A DNA stretch of 64,000 bases, from the NCBI RefSeq assembly GCF_019703515.2, contig NC_059356.1:21023197-21087196 (forward strand). Reading direction: 5' to 3'. This document shows positions 44,101 to 56,628 of the stretch, piece after piece. Below the pieces are notes generated by a model. That model saw only the letters and a program-made list of their open reading frames with translations, had not been told where the DNA came from and ran no database searches. A program made the translations under genes and the position numbers. The stretch's first letter is position 1. Each line of letters opens with the position of its first letter. This DNA is from Myxocyprinus asiaticus. Its lineage: Eukaryota > Chordata > Actinopteri > Cypriniformes > Catostomidae.

Positions 44101-44732
44101 GTAATGTATTTGCCATATTTTAAGGTGTGCACCTCTAGCAGTGTGGATGCAGCATCATTCAAACCACTGACTTAGGCACGGGTGGGCTACTACCCATGGG
44201 CATTCAGGCCAATCCAATCATTTTCTTATTGCCCCTGTTCCACCAAAAGCTAAAAGCTTGCTGGCCTCGAACCATGAACTACTAATGTCAGAGGCTGTTG
44301 GACTGGATAATGTCAGTTTTAAAGTTTTCAAGACAACAGCATCTCAAAAAATAAATAAATAAAATAAAATAAAATAAAATAAATAAATTGCTTTCATTAT
44401 AAAAAGCTGTTTAAGCTGAAAACATCAGATGTGCTGTTGAGACGCACGTTCAGTTGACGGGCATACCGTATTGTGCAGCGGATCTAATTTTTAAGACAAA
44501 ATAATGTTAATTACAAAGTATAATTTGTTGAACTTGATTATGAATTTAATTTGTTAAAACTTCTATTCATTGCAGCAGCTTGTGTGTGCATAAAAAATAA
44601 AAAATAAAAATTTTGGATGATAAAATATGCTCTCAAAACTCCTGTAAGACTTTTAAACTCCAGCCTCTTTTCCAACCTCCAGACAACACAAGTTGTGAAA
44701 AGTAGATGTAACCTGTATAAAATGCCCCACAG
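44101..44732. other. Unassigned intergenic stretch
   Basis: No gene is recognised. There is an A-rich tract with AAATA/AAAAT repeats at 44347-44390 and a second A-rich tract near 44590. Confidence 0.45.
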
Positions 44733-45006
44733 GAAAATCCAGCTTAAGCTGGTAACTGTGTTTTAGAACATGGTAGCTGGTCCAAGCTGTTCCTTAGCTG
44801 GTCCAAGTTGATCATGAGCTGGTCCAAGCTGGTCCTTATCTGGTCAACCTGCTACCATCTATCAAATACCAGCTTGACCACCTTGTACTGGTATGACAAG
44901 CTGGTAGCTGGTCTCCCAGCTTGGACCAGCTAATGACCAGCTTGGACCAGCTAGAAACCAGCTATCATGTTCCAAAACACAGCTACCAGCTTAAGCTGGA
45001 TTTTCC
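44733..45006. mobile_element. Palindromic miniature built of AGCTGGTCC words
   Basis: The ends GAAAATCCAGCTTAAGCTGG and CCAGCTTAAGCTGGATTTTC are exact inverse copies. Next inward come GTGTTTTAGAACATG and CATGTTCCAAAACAC. The left half repeats TAGCTGGTCCAAG and the right half CTTGGACCAGCTA, so the whole folds into one long hairpin with a loop around 44860. Non-coding; open frames across it are accidental. Confidence 0.8.
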
Positions 45007-45046
45007 ATTAGTGTTTGCATTAAAAGGACACTCACAGCCTCGTTTT

Positions 45047-45450
45047 AATTACATTTACATTTATTCATTTAGCAGATGCTTTTCTCCAAGGCGACTAACA
45101 AAATGAAGAAGGATACAACAAAAGCGATTCATCTTAAGGAGACAGTAACACAATGAGTGCTGCAATGCAAAGTTTCAATTGTATCAGAAAAGTAATAGCC
45201 ATGATTGAGATTAGAGTGCAAACATGGATTTTTATTTTAATTTTTTTAGTGTAGGGTTAAGTGCTCATGGAAAAGTTGTGTTTTTAGCCGTTTCTTGAAG
45301 ACAGACACGGAGTGGGCTTCACGGATGGGGTCGGGAAAGTCGTTCCACCATAGACGTACAGCAGAAAGTGTGGGAAAGTGATTTGGTGCCTTACGGTGTT
45401 GGTACCACAAGGTGCCGTGCATTTGCAGACCGCAATCTCCCGTCAAAAAA
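45047..45450. mobile_element. Fish interspersed repeat (GCAGATGCTTTTCTCCAAGG type)
   Basis: ACATTTACATTTATTCATTT, AGCAGATGCTTTT and TCCAAGGCGACT are words common to a very widespread teleost repeat. The later part (GACAGACACGGAGTGGGCTT, GTCGTTCCACCATAG) often accompanies it; the minus strand reads WWNDFPDPIREAHSVSVFKK there, probably fossil transposon coding. Confidence 0.5.
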
Positions 45451-45479
45451 TAAATATGGCACTACTCTTAAAAGGCCTA

Positions 45480-45788
45480 TAAGTGATGGTCATTTTCAAT
45501 GAGTACTATCTATTCTTCTTTATTATACGTTATGCAGAGCAAACTCATTTCTATTGAAGTAGGCAAAAAGAAGTGCTCCTTTCCCTTTAATTAGGTCGAA
45601 GCTGGCGCGTGCCGCAGCCACTGCGCATGCGTAGGAAAAAGGTGCAACAGTGGCAAGAGAAAAACAACAACACTCATTGGAACAAGGGTGGAACTCATGG
45701 CACCGTGCGGCGACCCCAGATCCCACTGATTTAGTTCACTTCTGAGCCTCTTTTCAGTTCGACTTGATCTGTAAATGGTGTCGAGCCC
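45480..45788 (+). promoter_or_regulatory. wipi2 promoter and 5' UTR region
   Basis: This directly precedes the wipi2 start codon. It contains TGCGCATGCG at 45622-45631, matching the NRF-1 core palindrome, plus other CpG-containing sites (GGCGCGTGCCGC, GTGCGGCGACC) and no TATA box, a layout usual for a housekeeping promoter. The transcription start is not determined. Confidence 0.5.
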
Positions 45789-48700
45789 ATGAACCTGGCC
45801 AGTCAGAGCGGAGAGGCCGGCTGCAGCCAGCTGCTCTTCGCCAACTTTAATCAGGATAACACGTGAGAGAGCGCCGCAGGAACAATCATACTGCTGCTGG
45901 CCTAACAGCCCATCTGCACTGCAAATGCGCCACACAATAGCAGCAGAGCGCTTCCATTATAGTAAACGAATCTGTTTATAATGTACACTGCAGTCGCGTG
46001 CTTCGCTGTTTATATTGGGATCTCTTTAGATTTGTCGCGTTGTGCCGTTGCAGTGTGGATGGGATTTAAAAACGGGCTAACCAGCTAATACACACTCACT
46101 CACTGTTTATATTCTAAAATGTATTCGATATTCGACTTTCAGACAATTCATTGTGCTGTTTTAAAATAGTTATTGTCTTATTAAAATCAGTCCTAATTCT
46201 GACCATATGAAATAAGCACAGGAGCCATTTAGCACTAGCACCCATGCTAATTTAATTTATCTGTTGTTTTGAAGTGTGTAATAATGTGACTTTCTGTAGT
46301 GAATTAAAAAATTCGGTTGGATGTCTGTTTAACAGGCGTTAAAAGGGGCTGTTAGCAGTGTGTTAACCGAAATGTTGAAGTAGCTCGACAACGCAAAAGT
46401 GCCTCAATTGTCAGCCAGACACCAAAGTAACCCATGACTTTAAATTGAGCTTTGTTTGAACGTGTGTATGTTATCTGTCTAATTTGACAAAAGCTGTTTA
46501 AAATTTTCAGAAATCTTTGTTTTGTTTTTAAGCAAGCAGCGACATAATGCCGAGTTAGCCAGAGCTTGTTGTTTGGATTCCATTGCTAGTTTTTCTGCTG
46601 CCTCACTTCGCACTGCCAGTGTTTTTATAAGCAATAACAGCTGCTACATTTCAGCAGTTTATATAGTTTAGTCTAAATAGTTTAATGTCTCCTGCTCATC
46701 CATCCACCCTTTTAAGTTTAAGCATGACACATTACACCACCAGTATTGCAAAATACTCCTTTAACCCAGTTCACATTATGTTAACAACCCATTGCAGTCA
46801 TCATGCAAGCCTGAAGTCCGTAGAGCAGCAGCTTTGTTTAATGCAGTATAATGCAGTAGCTTTAAATTACTGTTACCTCTTTTCATTCCAGATCATTAGC
46901 TGTTGGTACCAAGTCTGGGTACAAGTTTTTCTCCTTGTCATCCGTCGACAAATTGGAACAGATATATGAATGTAGTAAGTCATTATTTTTGTATTAATGT
47001 TGAACCATCTTAAAAAAACCTATACTTAACCACATGTAAATATGCACATCACATGTAGTGTGGGTACTTGTAACTTTGTCTGGTTTCGGTTCATGGAGGG
47101 GGTTGATAATGTCTTTCTGCTCTCTCTGGAACGCAGAGATAATCAGGGACATAGGAGTGATTTGAAAAGTGTGTGTGGGGCAGGGTTTTTTTGGGGGGTG
47201 GGGCACACTGTGGGTCCTTTTGGAAGAAGTTCTTGTCTTTGATGCTTAATGGACAATTTATCGTTCTGGTCATGCTAATGTACACAATATAGTAAAAGGT
47301 ATGATGCATAACACCTGTTTACCTAGCTACTGTGTATAAGACAGTATTTTTTACATGTGAGGGACTACAGTGGAAGAATGGCACTAAATTAATTTGCTTA
47401 AAGGTGCACTCAGAAATTTCTATGCATGAAGTTTTGGACTTACACTGACACCTAGAAGCATGGATACAGCATCATTCAATCACAATATTTTCAGTTATCG
47501 ATGCTATTGTAGAAATTCACTATTCACAGTCAGCCATGAATAATTTAATGAGTGAACATGTTCAATAACAGGGTGGTTACTGAGATTAAGCTATTAGTTT
47601 TCAGCTGGTTATGTGATCCAACATGGCCGCCCCATGAGGGGACCCTCTCCATCTAAAAAACAAAAAAACAGCTTTATAAGGTTACTGATATGATTGGAGT
47701 ATTCATCTCATGTGAGTGCTCTTGATTTTATACATATGTTCAAAATGACAATTCTTTTCTTAAGGAGTACAACTTTTTTTAAAAAGGAAAAAAGTGCACC
47801 TTTAATTAAAAATGTTTAATTATGTACTGTAGTAGCTTTAATAAAAGCAAAAAGGCACTCAAGGGGGCATGCTACTATAGTCACAGTTAAAATGGTTGCA
47901 GGCACTCCACTGAAAATTGTGTCCAAGAAAGCCTTTTAGCCTTGACTACATTCACAATATAGAATGAGTTCTCATACCTTATTGTGTGATATAAAAAAAT
48001 AAAGTTGGTGGGACAGGTGTAAAAGTGTTGTGGAAGTTGTTAGTTATGCCATTTGCTATGCCCCTGAAATCCATTATAAATGCTTGCATGACATAAGTTG
48101 GTACCTTTATCTTTCTAGTATGAAAAACATTTTATTTCCATGCATTTCTGCTCAGCTGACACCGAAGATGTGTGCATTGTGGAGAGACTGTTCTCCAGCA
48201 GCCTTGTCGCTATTGTCAGCCTTAAGGCACCTAGGAAACTGAAAGTCTGTCATTTCAAGAAAGGGACGGAGATATGCAACTACAGTTACTCAAACACTAT
48301 ACTGGCTGTGAAACTAAACAGACAGGTGAGTCAGTTATGTGTGTTCATGTGAGCAGTGAGTGTGTTCTGTGACTCATGGTTACTCCATTGTGCTTATTTT
48401 ATTATCTGAGAATGTTGCACGATTATTTTATTTTCGCAGAGACTGATAGTGTGTTTAGAGGAGTCACTCTATATCCACAACATTAGGGATATGAAAGTAC
48501 TACATACCATTCGAGAGACCCCTCCAAATCCTTCAGGTTGGTTTTCTTGCCAGACATTTTTGTGTAGAAACAGATGCTAGAGGTACTTTCTTTTTTTTCA
48601 GCTGTTGTGGTGGTCTATTTATGTTTGGGGAAGTGAAAGCAGAGGTTTAGAAGTGATGTGGCAACTCGTAAATAACGATCCTGTTGTTATTAGTTATAGG

Positions 48701-51700
48701 GTGGGTAACGGGTCGTACAGATGTTTTATTTTTTATCAGTAATATGTCATTTAATGTTTATAGGACTATGTTCCCTGTCAATAAGTAATGATAACTGCTA
48801 CTTGGCCTATCCGGGAAGTGCAACAATTGGGGAGGTACAAGTTTTTGACACGGTTAACCTGGTAGGTGCTGTTTAGCTTTACTTTTTGCCATAATTATGG
48901 TTTTCAGGAATGGTGTTGGAGTAAGTTAATGTGTATGTGTGTAATATTCCTCCTCAGAGGGCAGCAAACATGATCCCTGCCCATGATAGCCCACTAGCAG
49001 CACTGGCATTTGATGCAAGCGGCACTAAATTGGCCACAGCCTCTGAGAAGGTAGAGCTGTGCGTGTATGTTTTTTTTTTTTTTTTTTTAAAGCAACCATT
49101 TAGAGTAGCACATATTAGGCTGGGCAAAATATTGAGTATTCAAAATCTATGTGCAGTTTTGCTGGTAATATAAAATACCTTTTATTTAGTATCAAGTTTC
49201 TTAAAGGCAATGTAATTAGACTTGCGAGTAAGTGTTAAGCGTTAATGTTTTAACAGCGTCGTTCTTAAACTTCAGTTGCACAAATGGTGTAAGAGTTTGC
49301 CAGTTAATTTTTTTTTTCATCAATTCATCCAGAAACTGTCCATTTCAATAAACCATTTCCAAACTCTGAAGTGTTTATATCTATCTAGGTAATTATTGCT
49401 TATTATTACTACTCAGTGTTTCATGGCTGCATATAAGTAAATTGTACAATGTTATTCTTGCTTATTAAAGACTGTCTTTGTAAGGATTTTAGTTGTTGTT
49501 TTTTAACCTATTATCATATTTTAATATATTTTAACCATGAAAATAGCCATAGAAGCTTGCATGGCGTTAAAAACAAACACTTTTTTTTTTATCCCCCTTT
49601 TCTCCCAATTTGGAATGCCCAATTCCCACTACTTAGTAGGTCATTGTGGTGGCGTGGTTACTCACCTCAATCCAGGTGGCGGAGGACAAGTCTCGGTTGC
49701 CTCCGCTTCTGAGACTGTCAATCCGCGCATCTTATCATGTGGCCCGCTGTGTATGCCACCGCGGTGACTCCCAGCATGTGGAGGTTCATGCTACTCTCTG
49801 CGATCCACGCACAACTTACCACGTGCCCCACTGAGAGCGAGAACCACTAATCGCAACCACGAGGAGGTTACCCCATGTGACTCTACACTCCCTAGCATCC
49901 GGGCCAATTTGGCTGCTTAGGAGACCTGGCTGGAGTCACTCACGATTCGAACTCGCAATTCGAACCCGTGACTCCAGGGGTGGTAGTCAATACTTGCTGA
50001 GCTACCCAGGCCCCCTACAAACACTATTCTTGTTTGTATTCATTTTGTGAAAAACACTGTGGAAATCATCTTCTTGATCAACTTTAAGCAGATTTTTACA
50101 TAATTTTACTATTTGTATTAAACTACTTTTTTGTATATAACACCCAGCTCTTGTGCATTGTTTGGTTTAAAATACATTTTAAACATTTTAAGGTGCTAAA
50201 TTATGGATTAATAATTGATTTAGGATGTTACAACAATTGTTCAAACCTTGTTTTCTTGGTATTATTTTTTAGGGCACCGTAATCCGAGTGTTCTCCATCC
50301 CAGAGGGCCAAAAGCTGTTTGAGTTTAGGAGGGGAGTAAAAAGGTAGTTAATTATATTACTGTAAATTCTGTCTAGTTGTATTGATTAAAATAGCCAGAG
50401 AAATAAATGTACCTTAAGCACACAGAATGTAAACAGAACTCATTGCATTATTTTTCCTTGACAGATGTGTAAGCATCTGCTCTCTTGCCTTCAGTATGGA
50501 GGGACTCTATCTATCTGCCTCAAGCAACACGGAGACAGTTCATATTTTTAAGTTGGAGACGCAGCGAGAGAAGTCAGTGTAACAAATCCCACTAAAATGG
50601 GTGGTTTTTCAAAGCTTGATGATTTAAAGTCTTGTTTCAACATGAACAAGGCCTCATCTGATAACAGATTTTTAAGCTACACTAACAAGCCAAACCATTT
50701 GGAGCATAGCTTTCTGTTTCATTTTTGTTTTTCGGAATCTTATCATGATTTCAAACTCACTTTTACCATCATAGGCCTCAAGAGGAACCCACTACTTGGA
50801 CGGGATACTTTGGGAAAGTATTGATGGCCTCCACAACGTATCTGCCTGCACATGTGACAGAGATGTTCACTCAAGGAAGGGCGTTCGCTACAGTCAGATT
50901 GCCCTTTTCAGGTCACAAGAATATCTGTGCTTTGGCCATGTGAGCAAACCATTCTGAATGATCCCACTGCATGTTTTTTGAAGGCTAGATATGGTTTCTG
51001 TATTGTAGAGTTGCTATCAGAGTGGATGTATATCTGATTATTTTGCTTGTGATTGCTCTTTGATTTTCTAGAATCCAAAAGATCCCACGCCTTCTGGTGG
51101 CTGCAGCGGATGGTTATCTTTACCTGTACAATCTGGACCCACAGGAAGGAGGAGAGTGCACGCTAATGAAACAACATAAGTGAGAGATCCACTGTTACCA
51201 TGTTAAAATCATCATACCATTAGTCTGAGCCTCTTTTTCATAAAAGACAGGTCATGGAAAACGATACATAATAATTAAATGATACATAATTGTGGAAATT
51301 TCTAGGGTGAATATACATTTTTCTAGTTATGGGCAGCTCTTAAACATTTCATGCGTTAGAAATACACTATTTGTAGTGCAATCTCTTTAACATTATATAT
51401 TAAAAAAAATCCCCATCCATTAATCACGAATGACTGGAAAAGTGAAAACATGAACAATCTCAATTGCCATGGAAAAGTCTGTGGTGAACAGTGTTGGGTA
51501 ATGTTTCTTTTAAAAGTAACTCATTAGAATATTGCATTACTCCTTAAAGTAACTTAATAAAAAAGTTATTTATCATGGAAAGTAAAACGTTATGTTACTT
51601 TTGCGTTACTATTGCATTACTTTTTTCTCACAGCCATTTTCTGTTCTGCTATGCTATGCATTCCATACAAATAAGCAATGCATTGCATACAAGAGACATT

Positions 51701-54354
51701 ACAGGTCATGCTAGCTACTGTACAACACTCATGTCAAAACAACATAGTAAACAAACAGATATTTAGAAAGCAGGTCTTCACATCATATTTATAATAAAGA
51801 ATCAATAACATGAATATGCAAGATTTGTTTTTCCATCAACATGGCAGCCAATATGAATAATGAAGAATAACCACTGTCTTACCTAAAGCAGCAAAGTCCA
51901 ACACTTGAACCTGCATAATATCTGTCATCATGTGCTATGCCCATCGACAATGTCAGAGTCAACTTAAGATGTTTTTCAAAAGTCAGGATGAAATTCAGTG
52001 GGAAATGCCAGCCTAACATGTTCAAGGATTAAGTCTGATGAATAAATGAATATTTTTCACTTAAGTCATCTCAGTGCACACTTTTAGTTTATCCACGGTG
52101 CGTACAAACGCCACAACTTCAAAGGCGCATGTTGATACAACTTGAATGGAATCATTTTTAATGCTACCAAAATGTCATAAAAACAGTTTGTTTCATGAAT
52201 CAAACTACTTGTTTATTATAAAACAAAAATGTAGAATATTTTTAGAAACTAAGACATTTTCTCTGCGTACACAAACCATGTAGAACGTTGCTTTTACCTG
52301 CAAGGCAGGACTTCCTTTCTACAACCATTGACTGTTGGGTGCTAGAGCTTCTTGGTTGGGCGTTCTAATTTCTCCCATACATTTAAATAGAAGTGACTTG
52401 TCTGCTAAATAGTCTCTGGCCTCACACTCTATAAAACTACAGTGCCAATCATGCACTACATCTCCCCGAAGTTTGCGCACTTACTCCTGATTTCTCACAA
52501 TACAGAGACAGTAGAGGTGTACAAAAGCAACGGGTTACTTTATTTTAAAAGTAACTCCAATATTGTGGTCTAAAAAAATATTGCATTACTGTACTCATTA
52601 CTCAAAAAAGTAATCTGATTACGTAACGTGTTACTTTTATCGTGTTATGCCCCAACACTGGTAGTGAATATACTGTACATTCACCAACCACTTTAGTAGG
52701 AACACCTGTGTACCTACTTATTCATGCGATTATCTAATCAGCCAATCGTGTGGCTGCAGTGCATAAAATCATGCAGATACGTTCAGGGGCTTCAGTTAAT
52801 GTTCACATCAACCATCAGAATGGGGAAAAAAATGTGATCTCAGTGATTTCGACCATGGCATGATTGTTGGTGCCAGATGGGCTGGTTTGAATATTTCTGT
52901 AACGGCGAACCTTGAGCGAACCAATGTTTTTCCAGTCTTTAACTGTCCAGTTTTGGCACAGGCTCACCAAAACTGGACAGTTAAAGACTGGAAAAACATT
53001 GCCTGGTCTGATGAATCTCAATTTCTGCTGAGGTACACAGATGGTAGTCCCACTGCAGCCTCAGCTTTCTGTTCTTGGCTGACAGAAGTGGAACCCAATG
53101 TGGTCTTCTGCTGTTGTAGCCCATCCGCCTCAAGGTTCGATGTGTTGTGTATTCTGAGATGCTATTCTGCTCACTTCAATTGTACACCAAAATGTTACCG
53201 TAGCCTCTTTTTTTGTTAGCTCGAACCAGTCTGACCATTCTCCATTGACCTCTCTCATCAACAAGGCATTTCTGTCCTCAGAACTGCCGCTCACTGGATG
53301 TTTTTTGTTTTTGGCACCATTCGGAGTAAATTTTAGAGACTGTTGTGCGTGAAAATCCCAGGACATCAGCAGTTACAGAAATACTCAAACCAGCCCATCT
53401 GGCATCAACAATAATGCCATGGTCGAAATCACTGGGATCACATTTTGTTCTCCATTCTGATGGTTGATGTGACCATTAACTGAAGCTCCTTACCTGTATC
53501 TGCATGATTTTATGCACTGCACTGCTGCCACACAATTGACCGATTATATAATCGCATGAATAAGTAGGTGTACAGGTGTACCTAATAAAGTGGTCGTACT
53601 GTATGTATTTCTAGTTATTCTAGTTATCAAATAATAGGTGGGGTAGATAATTGCTTTTGTGTAGAGCATAACATGCTGATAAGCCATAATGATGTACAAT
53701 TTGTCAGTGAATCGTTCTTTTGAGAGTTTTTTTAATGACTGTTCACAAATCGGTCATAATGATTCGTTTGCAGATCAGTCCTAATCAACATTCTTTTTGA
53801 AAATCTATATCCTGTAATTCCAAAACACCTGGAAAAGTCAGAGAAATTCATTGGTCAAAAAAAGTGGGAACCATGAAACATGAGATATGCTCTGATTGGC
53901 ACTGATTTTTGTTGCTTTGCATGAGGACATCAATATATGAAATTGGTTACATTTTCTAGCTTTAGTCTGTTGTCACTGTGTATGATTCTTGTTTTGATAA
54001 CATTAATATGCTCCTACATTAGGTTAGATGGAAGTGCAGAGCCAGCAAATGAAATTCTTGAACAGACAGCACATGACCGACCACTTGTGGCACAGACCTA
54101 CAGTGCTGCTGTTGCCAAAGGTAAGTTGTCAGATCCTTTTAAATATAAGGAAGGTGGAGGGCAAAAGAATCTAAAAAAGAGAGTTCTCAAATGTTGCTCA
54201 AGGCCTTCTATTAAATGATTCCATGGTTTTCATTGGCTCAGGTTACAGTGAGGATCAGGGGGCGGTAGGGGGTGCTGGAGTGGAGGATGACATGAACACT
54301 CTGCACCTGGATGAAGAGAATGAGCAGCCTCCCTTAATCCTGGAAACAGACTGA
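45789..54354 (+). CDS. wipi2: wipi2, complete coding region in 12 exons (425 aa)
   Basis: WD-repeat PI3P effector of autophagy: it binds PI3P on the phagophore and recruits ATG16L1. Exons: 45789-45862, 46892-46974, 48156-48325, 48440-48536, 48764-48861, 48958-49050, 50273-50343, 50465-50572, 50775-50939, 51072-51179, 54023-54120, 54242-54354. All junctions have GT/AG and the lengths sum to 1278 bases, in frame from [11 protein letters not shown] to TGA. The product is a seven-bladed propeller. The lipid-binding FRRG motif is at residues 223-226 (exon 7), and R108, known to contact ATG16L1 in the mammalian protein, is kept in LNRQ at the end of exon 3. The C-terminal tail (from [10 protein letters not shown]) is low-complexity and acidic. 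Length is close to human WIPI2b. Introns 2, 6 and 10 carry transposons. No damage is seen, so it is probably functional. Confidence 0.95.
45863..46891 (+). other. wipi2 intron 1
   Basis: No repeat terminus or gene is recognised. It starts GTGAGA and ends TTCCAG. Confidence 0.7.
47402..47801. mobile_element. TTAA-flanked miniature element (400 bp) in wipi2 intron 2
   Basis: The ends AGGTGCACTCAGAAATTT and AAAAGTGCACCT are inverted copies over the first bases, with TTAA on both sides (47398-47401, 47802-47805). It shares the AGGTGC start with the elements at 7088 and 63553 but a different interior. Non-coding. Confidence 0.75.
49579..50013 (-). mobile_element. tRNA-derived SINE in wipi2 intron 6
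   Basis: A full-length antisense copy of the family at 4812-5215. It starts after a T-run (ATCCCCCTTTTCTCCCAATT) and ends with the tRNA-like head (TGCTGAGCTACCCAGGCCCC, reverse of the A box). The B-box region is doubled: GATTCGAACTC and AATTCGAACCC lie 14 bases apart. The body has GAGGAGGTTACCCCATGTGA and GCGCATCTTATCATGTGG. Confidence 0.85.
51489..52660. mobile_element. hAT-like non-autonomous element in wipi2 intron 10
   Basis: The ends CAGTGTTGGG and CCCAACACTG are perfect inverted copies, flanked by the 8-bp near-repeats GTGGTGAA (51481-51488) and GTAGTGAA (52661-52668). The subterminal regions are full of inverted AAAAGTAAC/GTTACTTTT words. No transposase is seen. Confidence 0.8.
52673..53601. 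mobile_element. Tc1-like element with ~235-bp inverted arms and a transposase scrap
   Basis: The arms start near CCACTTTAGTAGGAACACCT (left) and the inverse of AGGTGTACCTAATAAAGTGG (right), with TA outside. Matching inward blocks are ATCAACCATCAGAATGG, CAGTGATTTCGACCATGG and CCAGATGGGCTGGTTTG. Between them is a transposase scrap on the plus strand, [19 protein letters not shown], that holds the first catalytic Asp region. The rest of the gene is gone. It lies in wipi2 intron 10. Confidence 0.75.
52923..53000. repeat. Perfect 34-bp inverted repeat with 10-base loop
   Basis: Arms 52923-52956 and 52967-53000 are exact complements (AATGTTTTTCCAGTCTTTAA ... and its inverse), with loop CACAGGCTCA. 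It lies inside the transposase scrap, so part of that coding sequence has been copied backwards next to itself. Confidence 0.9.
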
Positions 54355-55380
54355 GCCTCTGACAGTCATACCCTGACCAGAAGATGGTGTCGACTGAGTG
54401 ACAATGCAGAGGAGAAGGAGGGGGGGGAGTGGGGGTGGCTATCCTCCTTCTGGTGTACTGCTATGGACATATGTGACATGATAGGGAAGGGATTAAAAGA
54501 GAAATAATTTTAAAGCAAGCCTAGCTGTAGCCTTACTCTGTCTGTTGTTGCGTATAGATGTTTTCCTTCCCCCACCCTTGTGGCTTTATAGAATCTGGTG
54601 AATTTCATTTTGTTTCATTTGTTTTTTTTAATGCCCAAATATGTCCTTAATTCAGACCAAAATATGAAGCTGCAGGTGTCACGTTTCTTAGCTTTGCATG
54701 TACATGTGCCAAGAATAGACATTCTAGAAAAACGTAGCTTTCATGTTGATGGTTCTGATGTGTTTGCTGGCCATTTCTTCTCTTGAACTTTGGTATTTGT
54801 GTCTTTTTACAATGTGATTGAAAGCTAACTGGCTTGCATTGCCTACCACATCACCACATAACTGTGCAATGTCTGCTTTGTGAAGTCCTATAAGAATCAT
54901 CAACATCTGTGGCAGATGATTGCTCATGAAATAACAGAGCATAATTTTAGGTGAGGTCACACAATGTTAACACTAAGAGGCTTCTCTTTTTGCAAAAGGA
55001 AAACAATATATCTTTCTAAAAGGCATCGGTTACATTTTTCAGTGCAAGGTTACTGCGTTCTCTGTCTCGTGACAGTGGAAAGGAAAATCTTGTAAGCAGG
55101 ATGTTGTGAGCTTACAATTGGGCATGTTCCCACAGACATCCACATCCTCGTGTACTACAGTCTGTTAAACAAACATGGCTGGAGTCCAGGTCACATAGTC
55201 TAGCAGTTGAATCAGAACAGGTCAAACGTATGATGTGAAATCCAGGGTTCCTGAGTTCTTAGGAGAAATTAGAGGATCAGGGCTTGTGAATGTGATTAAC
55301 AAATATTAACAATACATAATGCTAGCCAGTGTGCCCAAATGAGCACACAGTGGAAAAAAACAATAAAGGCAATATAAGAA
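54355..55380 (+). other. wipi2 3' UTR (presumed)
   Basis: Follows the stop at 54352-54354. No other gene is seen. The first AATAAA is at 55362-55367; the true end is not proven. Confidence 0.5.
55362..55367 (+). terminator. Candidate polyadenylation signal of wipi2
   Basis: AATAAA in AACAATAAAGGCAA, about 1.0 kb after the stop codon. It is the first canonical hexamer downstream. Confidence 0.45.
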
Positions 55381-56127
55381 GATACTGCCTAAATTCTTAG
55401 ATGGAGCTCTTAAGGCTCCATTTTATGCATGATTTTTTTTTCTTTAGCATGTTTTGATGTTGCATGTCAACATCATTAATCAGTCGACTTATGTTCTCAT
55501 CAGCCAATGAGCTCTAATGCCCCAAGGCCACTTTAATATGTTTTCTAATGATTTTTGTAAAAAAAAAAAAAAAAAACAATACATTGTTCCATATAAAGAT
55601 TAAATCAATCCTCTGTTGAAAATGTTTAATCGTCTATACATATAAATCATGTTGAGTAACAGTTTCAGCACATATTTTTAATTTGTTTTTAATTAAATTT
55701 AGTGTGGTGTACTGATTGTCCATGTTAATTCAACCGGTAGATAATCTGCATTGTTGTGTCCCGGATCTCATAAATATTTGCAATTTAACATTCAGAATGC
55801 TGCACCTCAGTATGTAATCATATTTATTAATTTCAACTGCAGTATTGAGGTTTAAGGCAAGGTACCTGTAATAATTAAAAACAGAAAAGCAGTCTATGAC
55901 CAGCATATATATTCAGAAAATGGATCAATAAACAGCTCTTGGTTCATCCAGAACCTGTTTCCAAATGCTTATCAGCATCCTTATATCACTATAAGCATTG
56001 AACAAAATATACAGTATATATATATATATATATATATGAAAATGTCAAGACAATTGACAAAAGATGATTAAAAAAGCAAGCAATTTGCATTGAGATTTGG
56101 TTCTGGTGTACGCTTTGATTTCTTGCA
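55381..56127. other. Intergenic spacer between wipi2 and the arpc1b remnant
   Basis: Convergent-gene spacer with a poly-A tract at about 55560-55577 and a (TA)n run at about 56015-56036. The minus-strand 3' UTR of the old arpc1b-like gene would also fall here. Confidence 0.5.
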
Positions 56128-56628
56128 CTAAATAATCTTGAGGTCCTTCATTTCAGATGCGAGGGTCTAAAACAGAAGATATCAATCATCTTTATGCACT
56201 GCAATATTATTGCATGAATTAATGAATGATTCGGGAAAACAACAGTTAATCAAGTTTTACTTTTACATCCCAAATTGCCATGCCTCCATCCTGGTGCAGA
56301 ATCGTACACTTGGCTTTTACCCCACCAAGAATTGAGATTTGGCTAAGATGTGTGTAAACGAAGGCATTAATACATCTGTATGCCCATTTGATGAATAAGG
56401 TTAGAAAACTGTTAATGAGAATAGGCCTAACCTGATGCTGTTCTTGTGCACAGGCTCCAGGACTGCTTCCTTGCTGTCAGTGGTGGCTTTCTTGTCCAGG
56501 TTCTGAAAGAGCTCTCTGGCTGTCATACCCTTCTGAGCACTCTGCTTGGGCACATCCAGTTTCCCACCAAAAGACAGGGCTGTTTTACTTGAATCATAGA
56601 CAAACAGCACAGGGTAGCAGTCATGGCC

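Noticed and set aside
53937..54218. 93-codon open frame with a signal-peptide-like start
   Set aside because: It reads through wipi2 intron 10, exon 11 and intron 11; the hydrophobic start is intronic.
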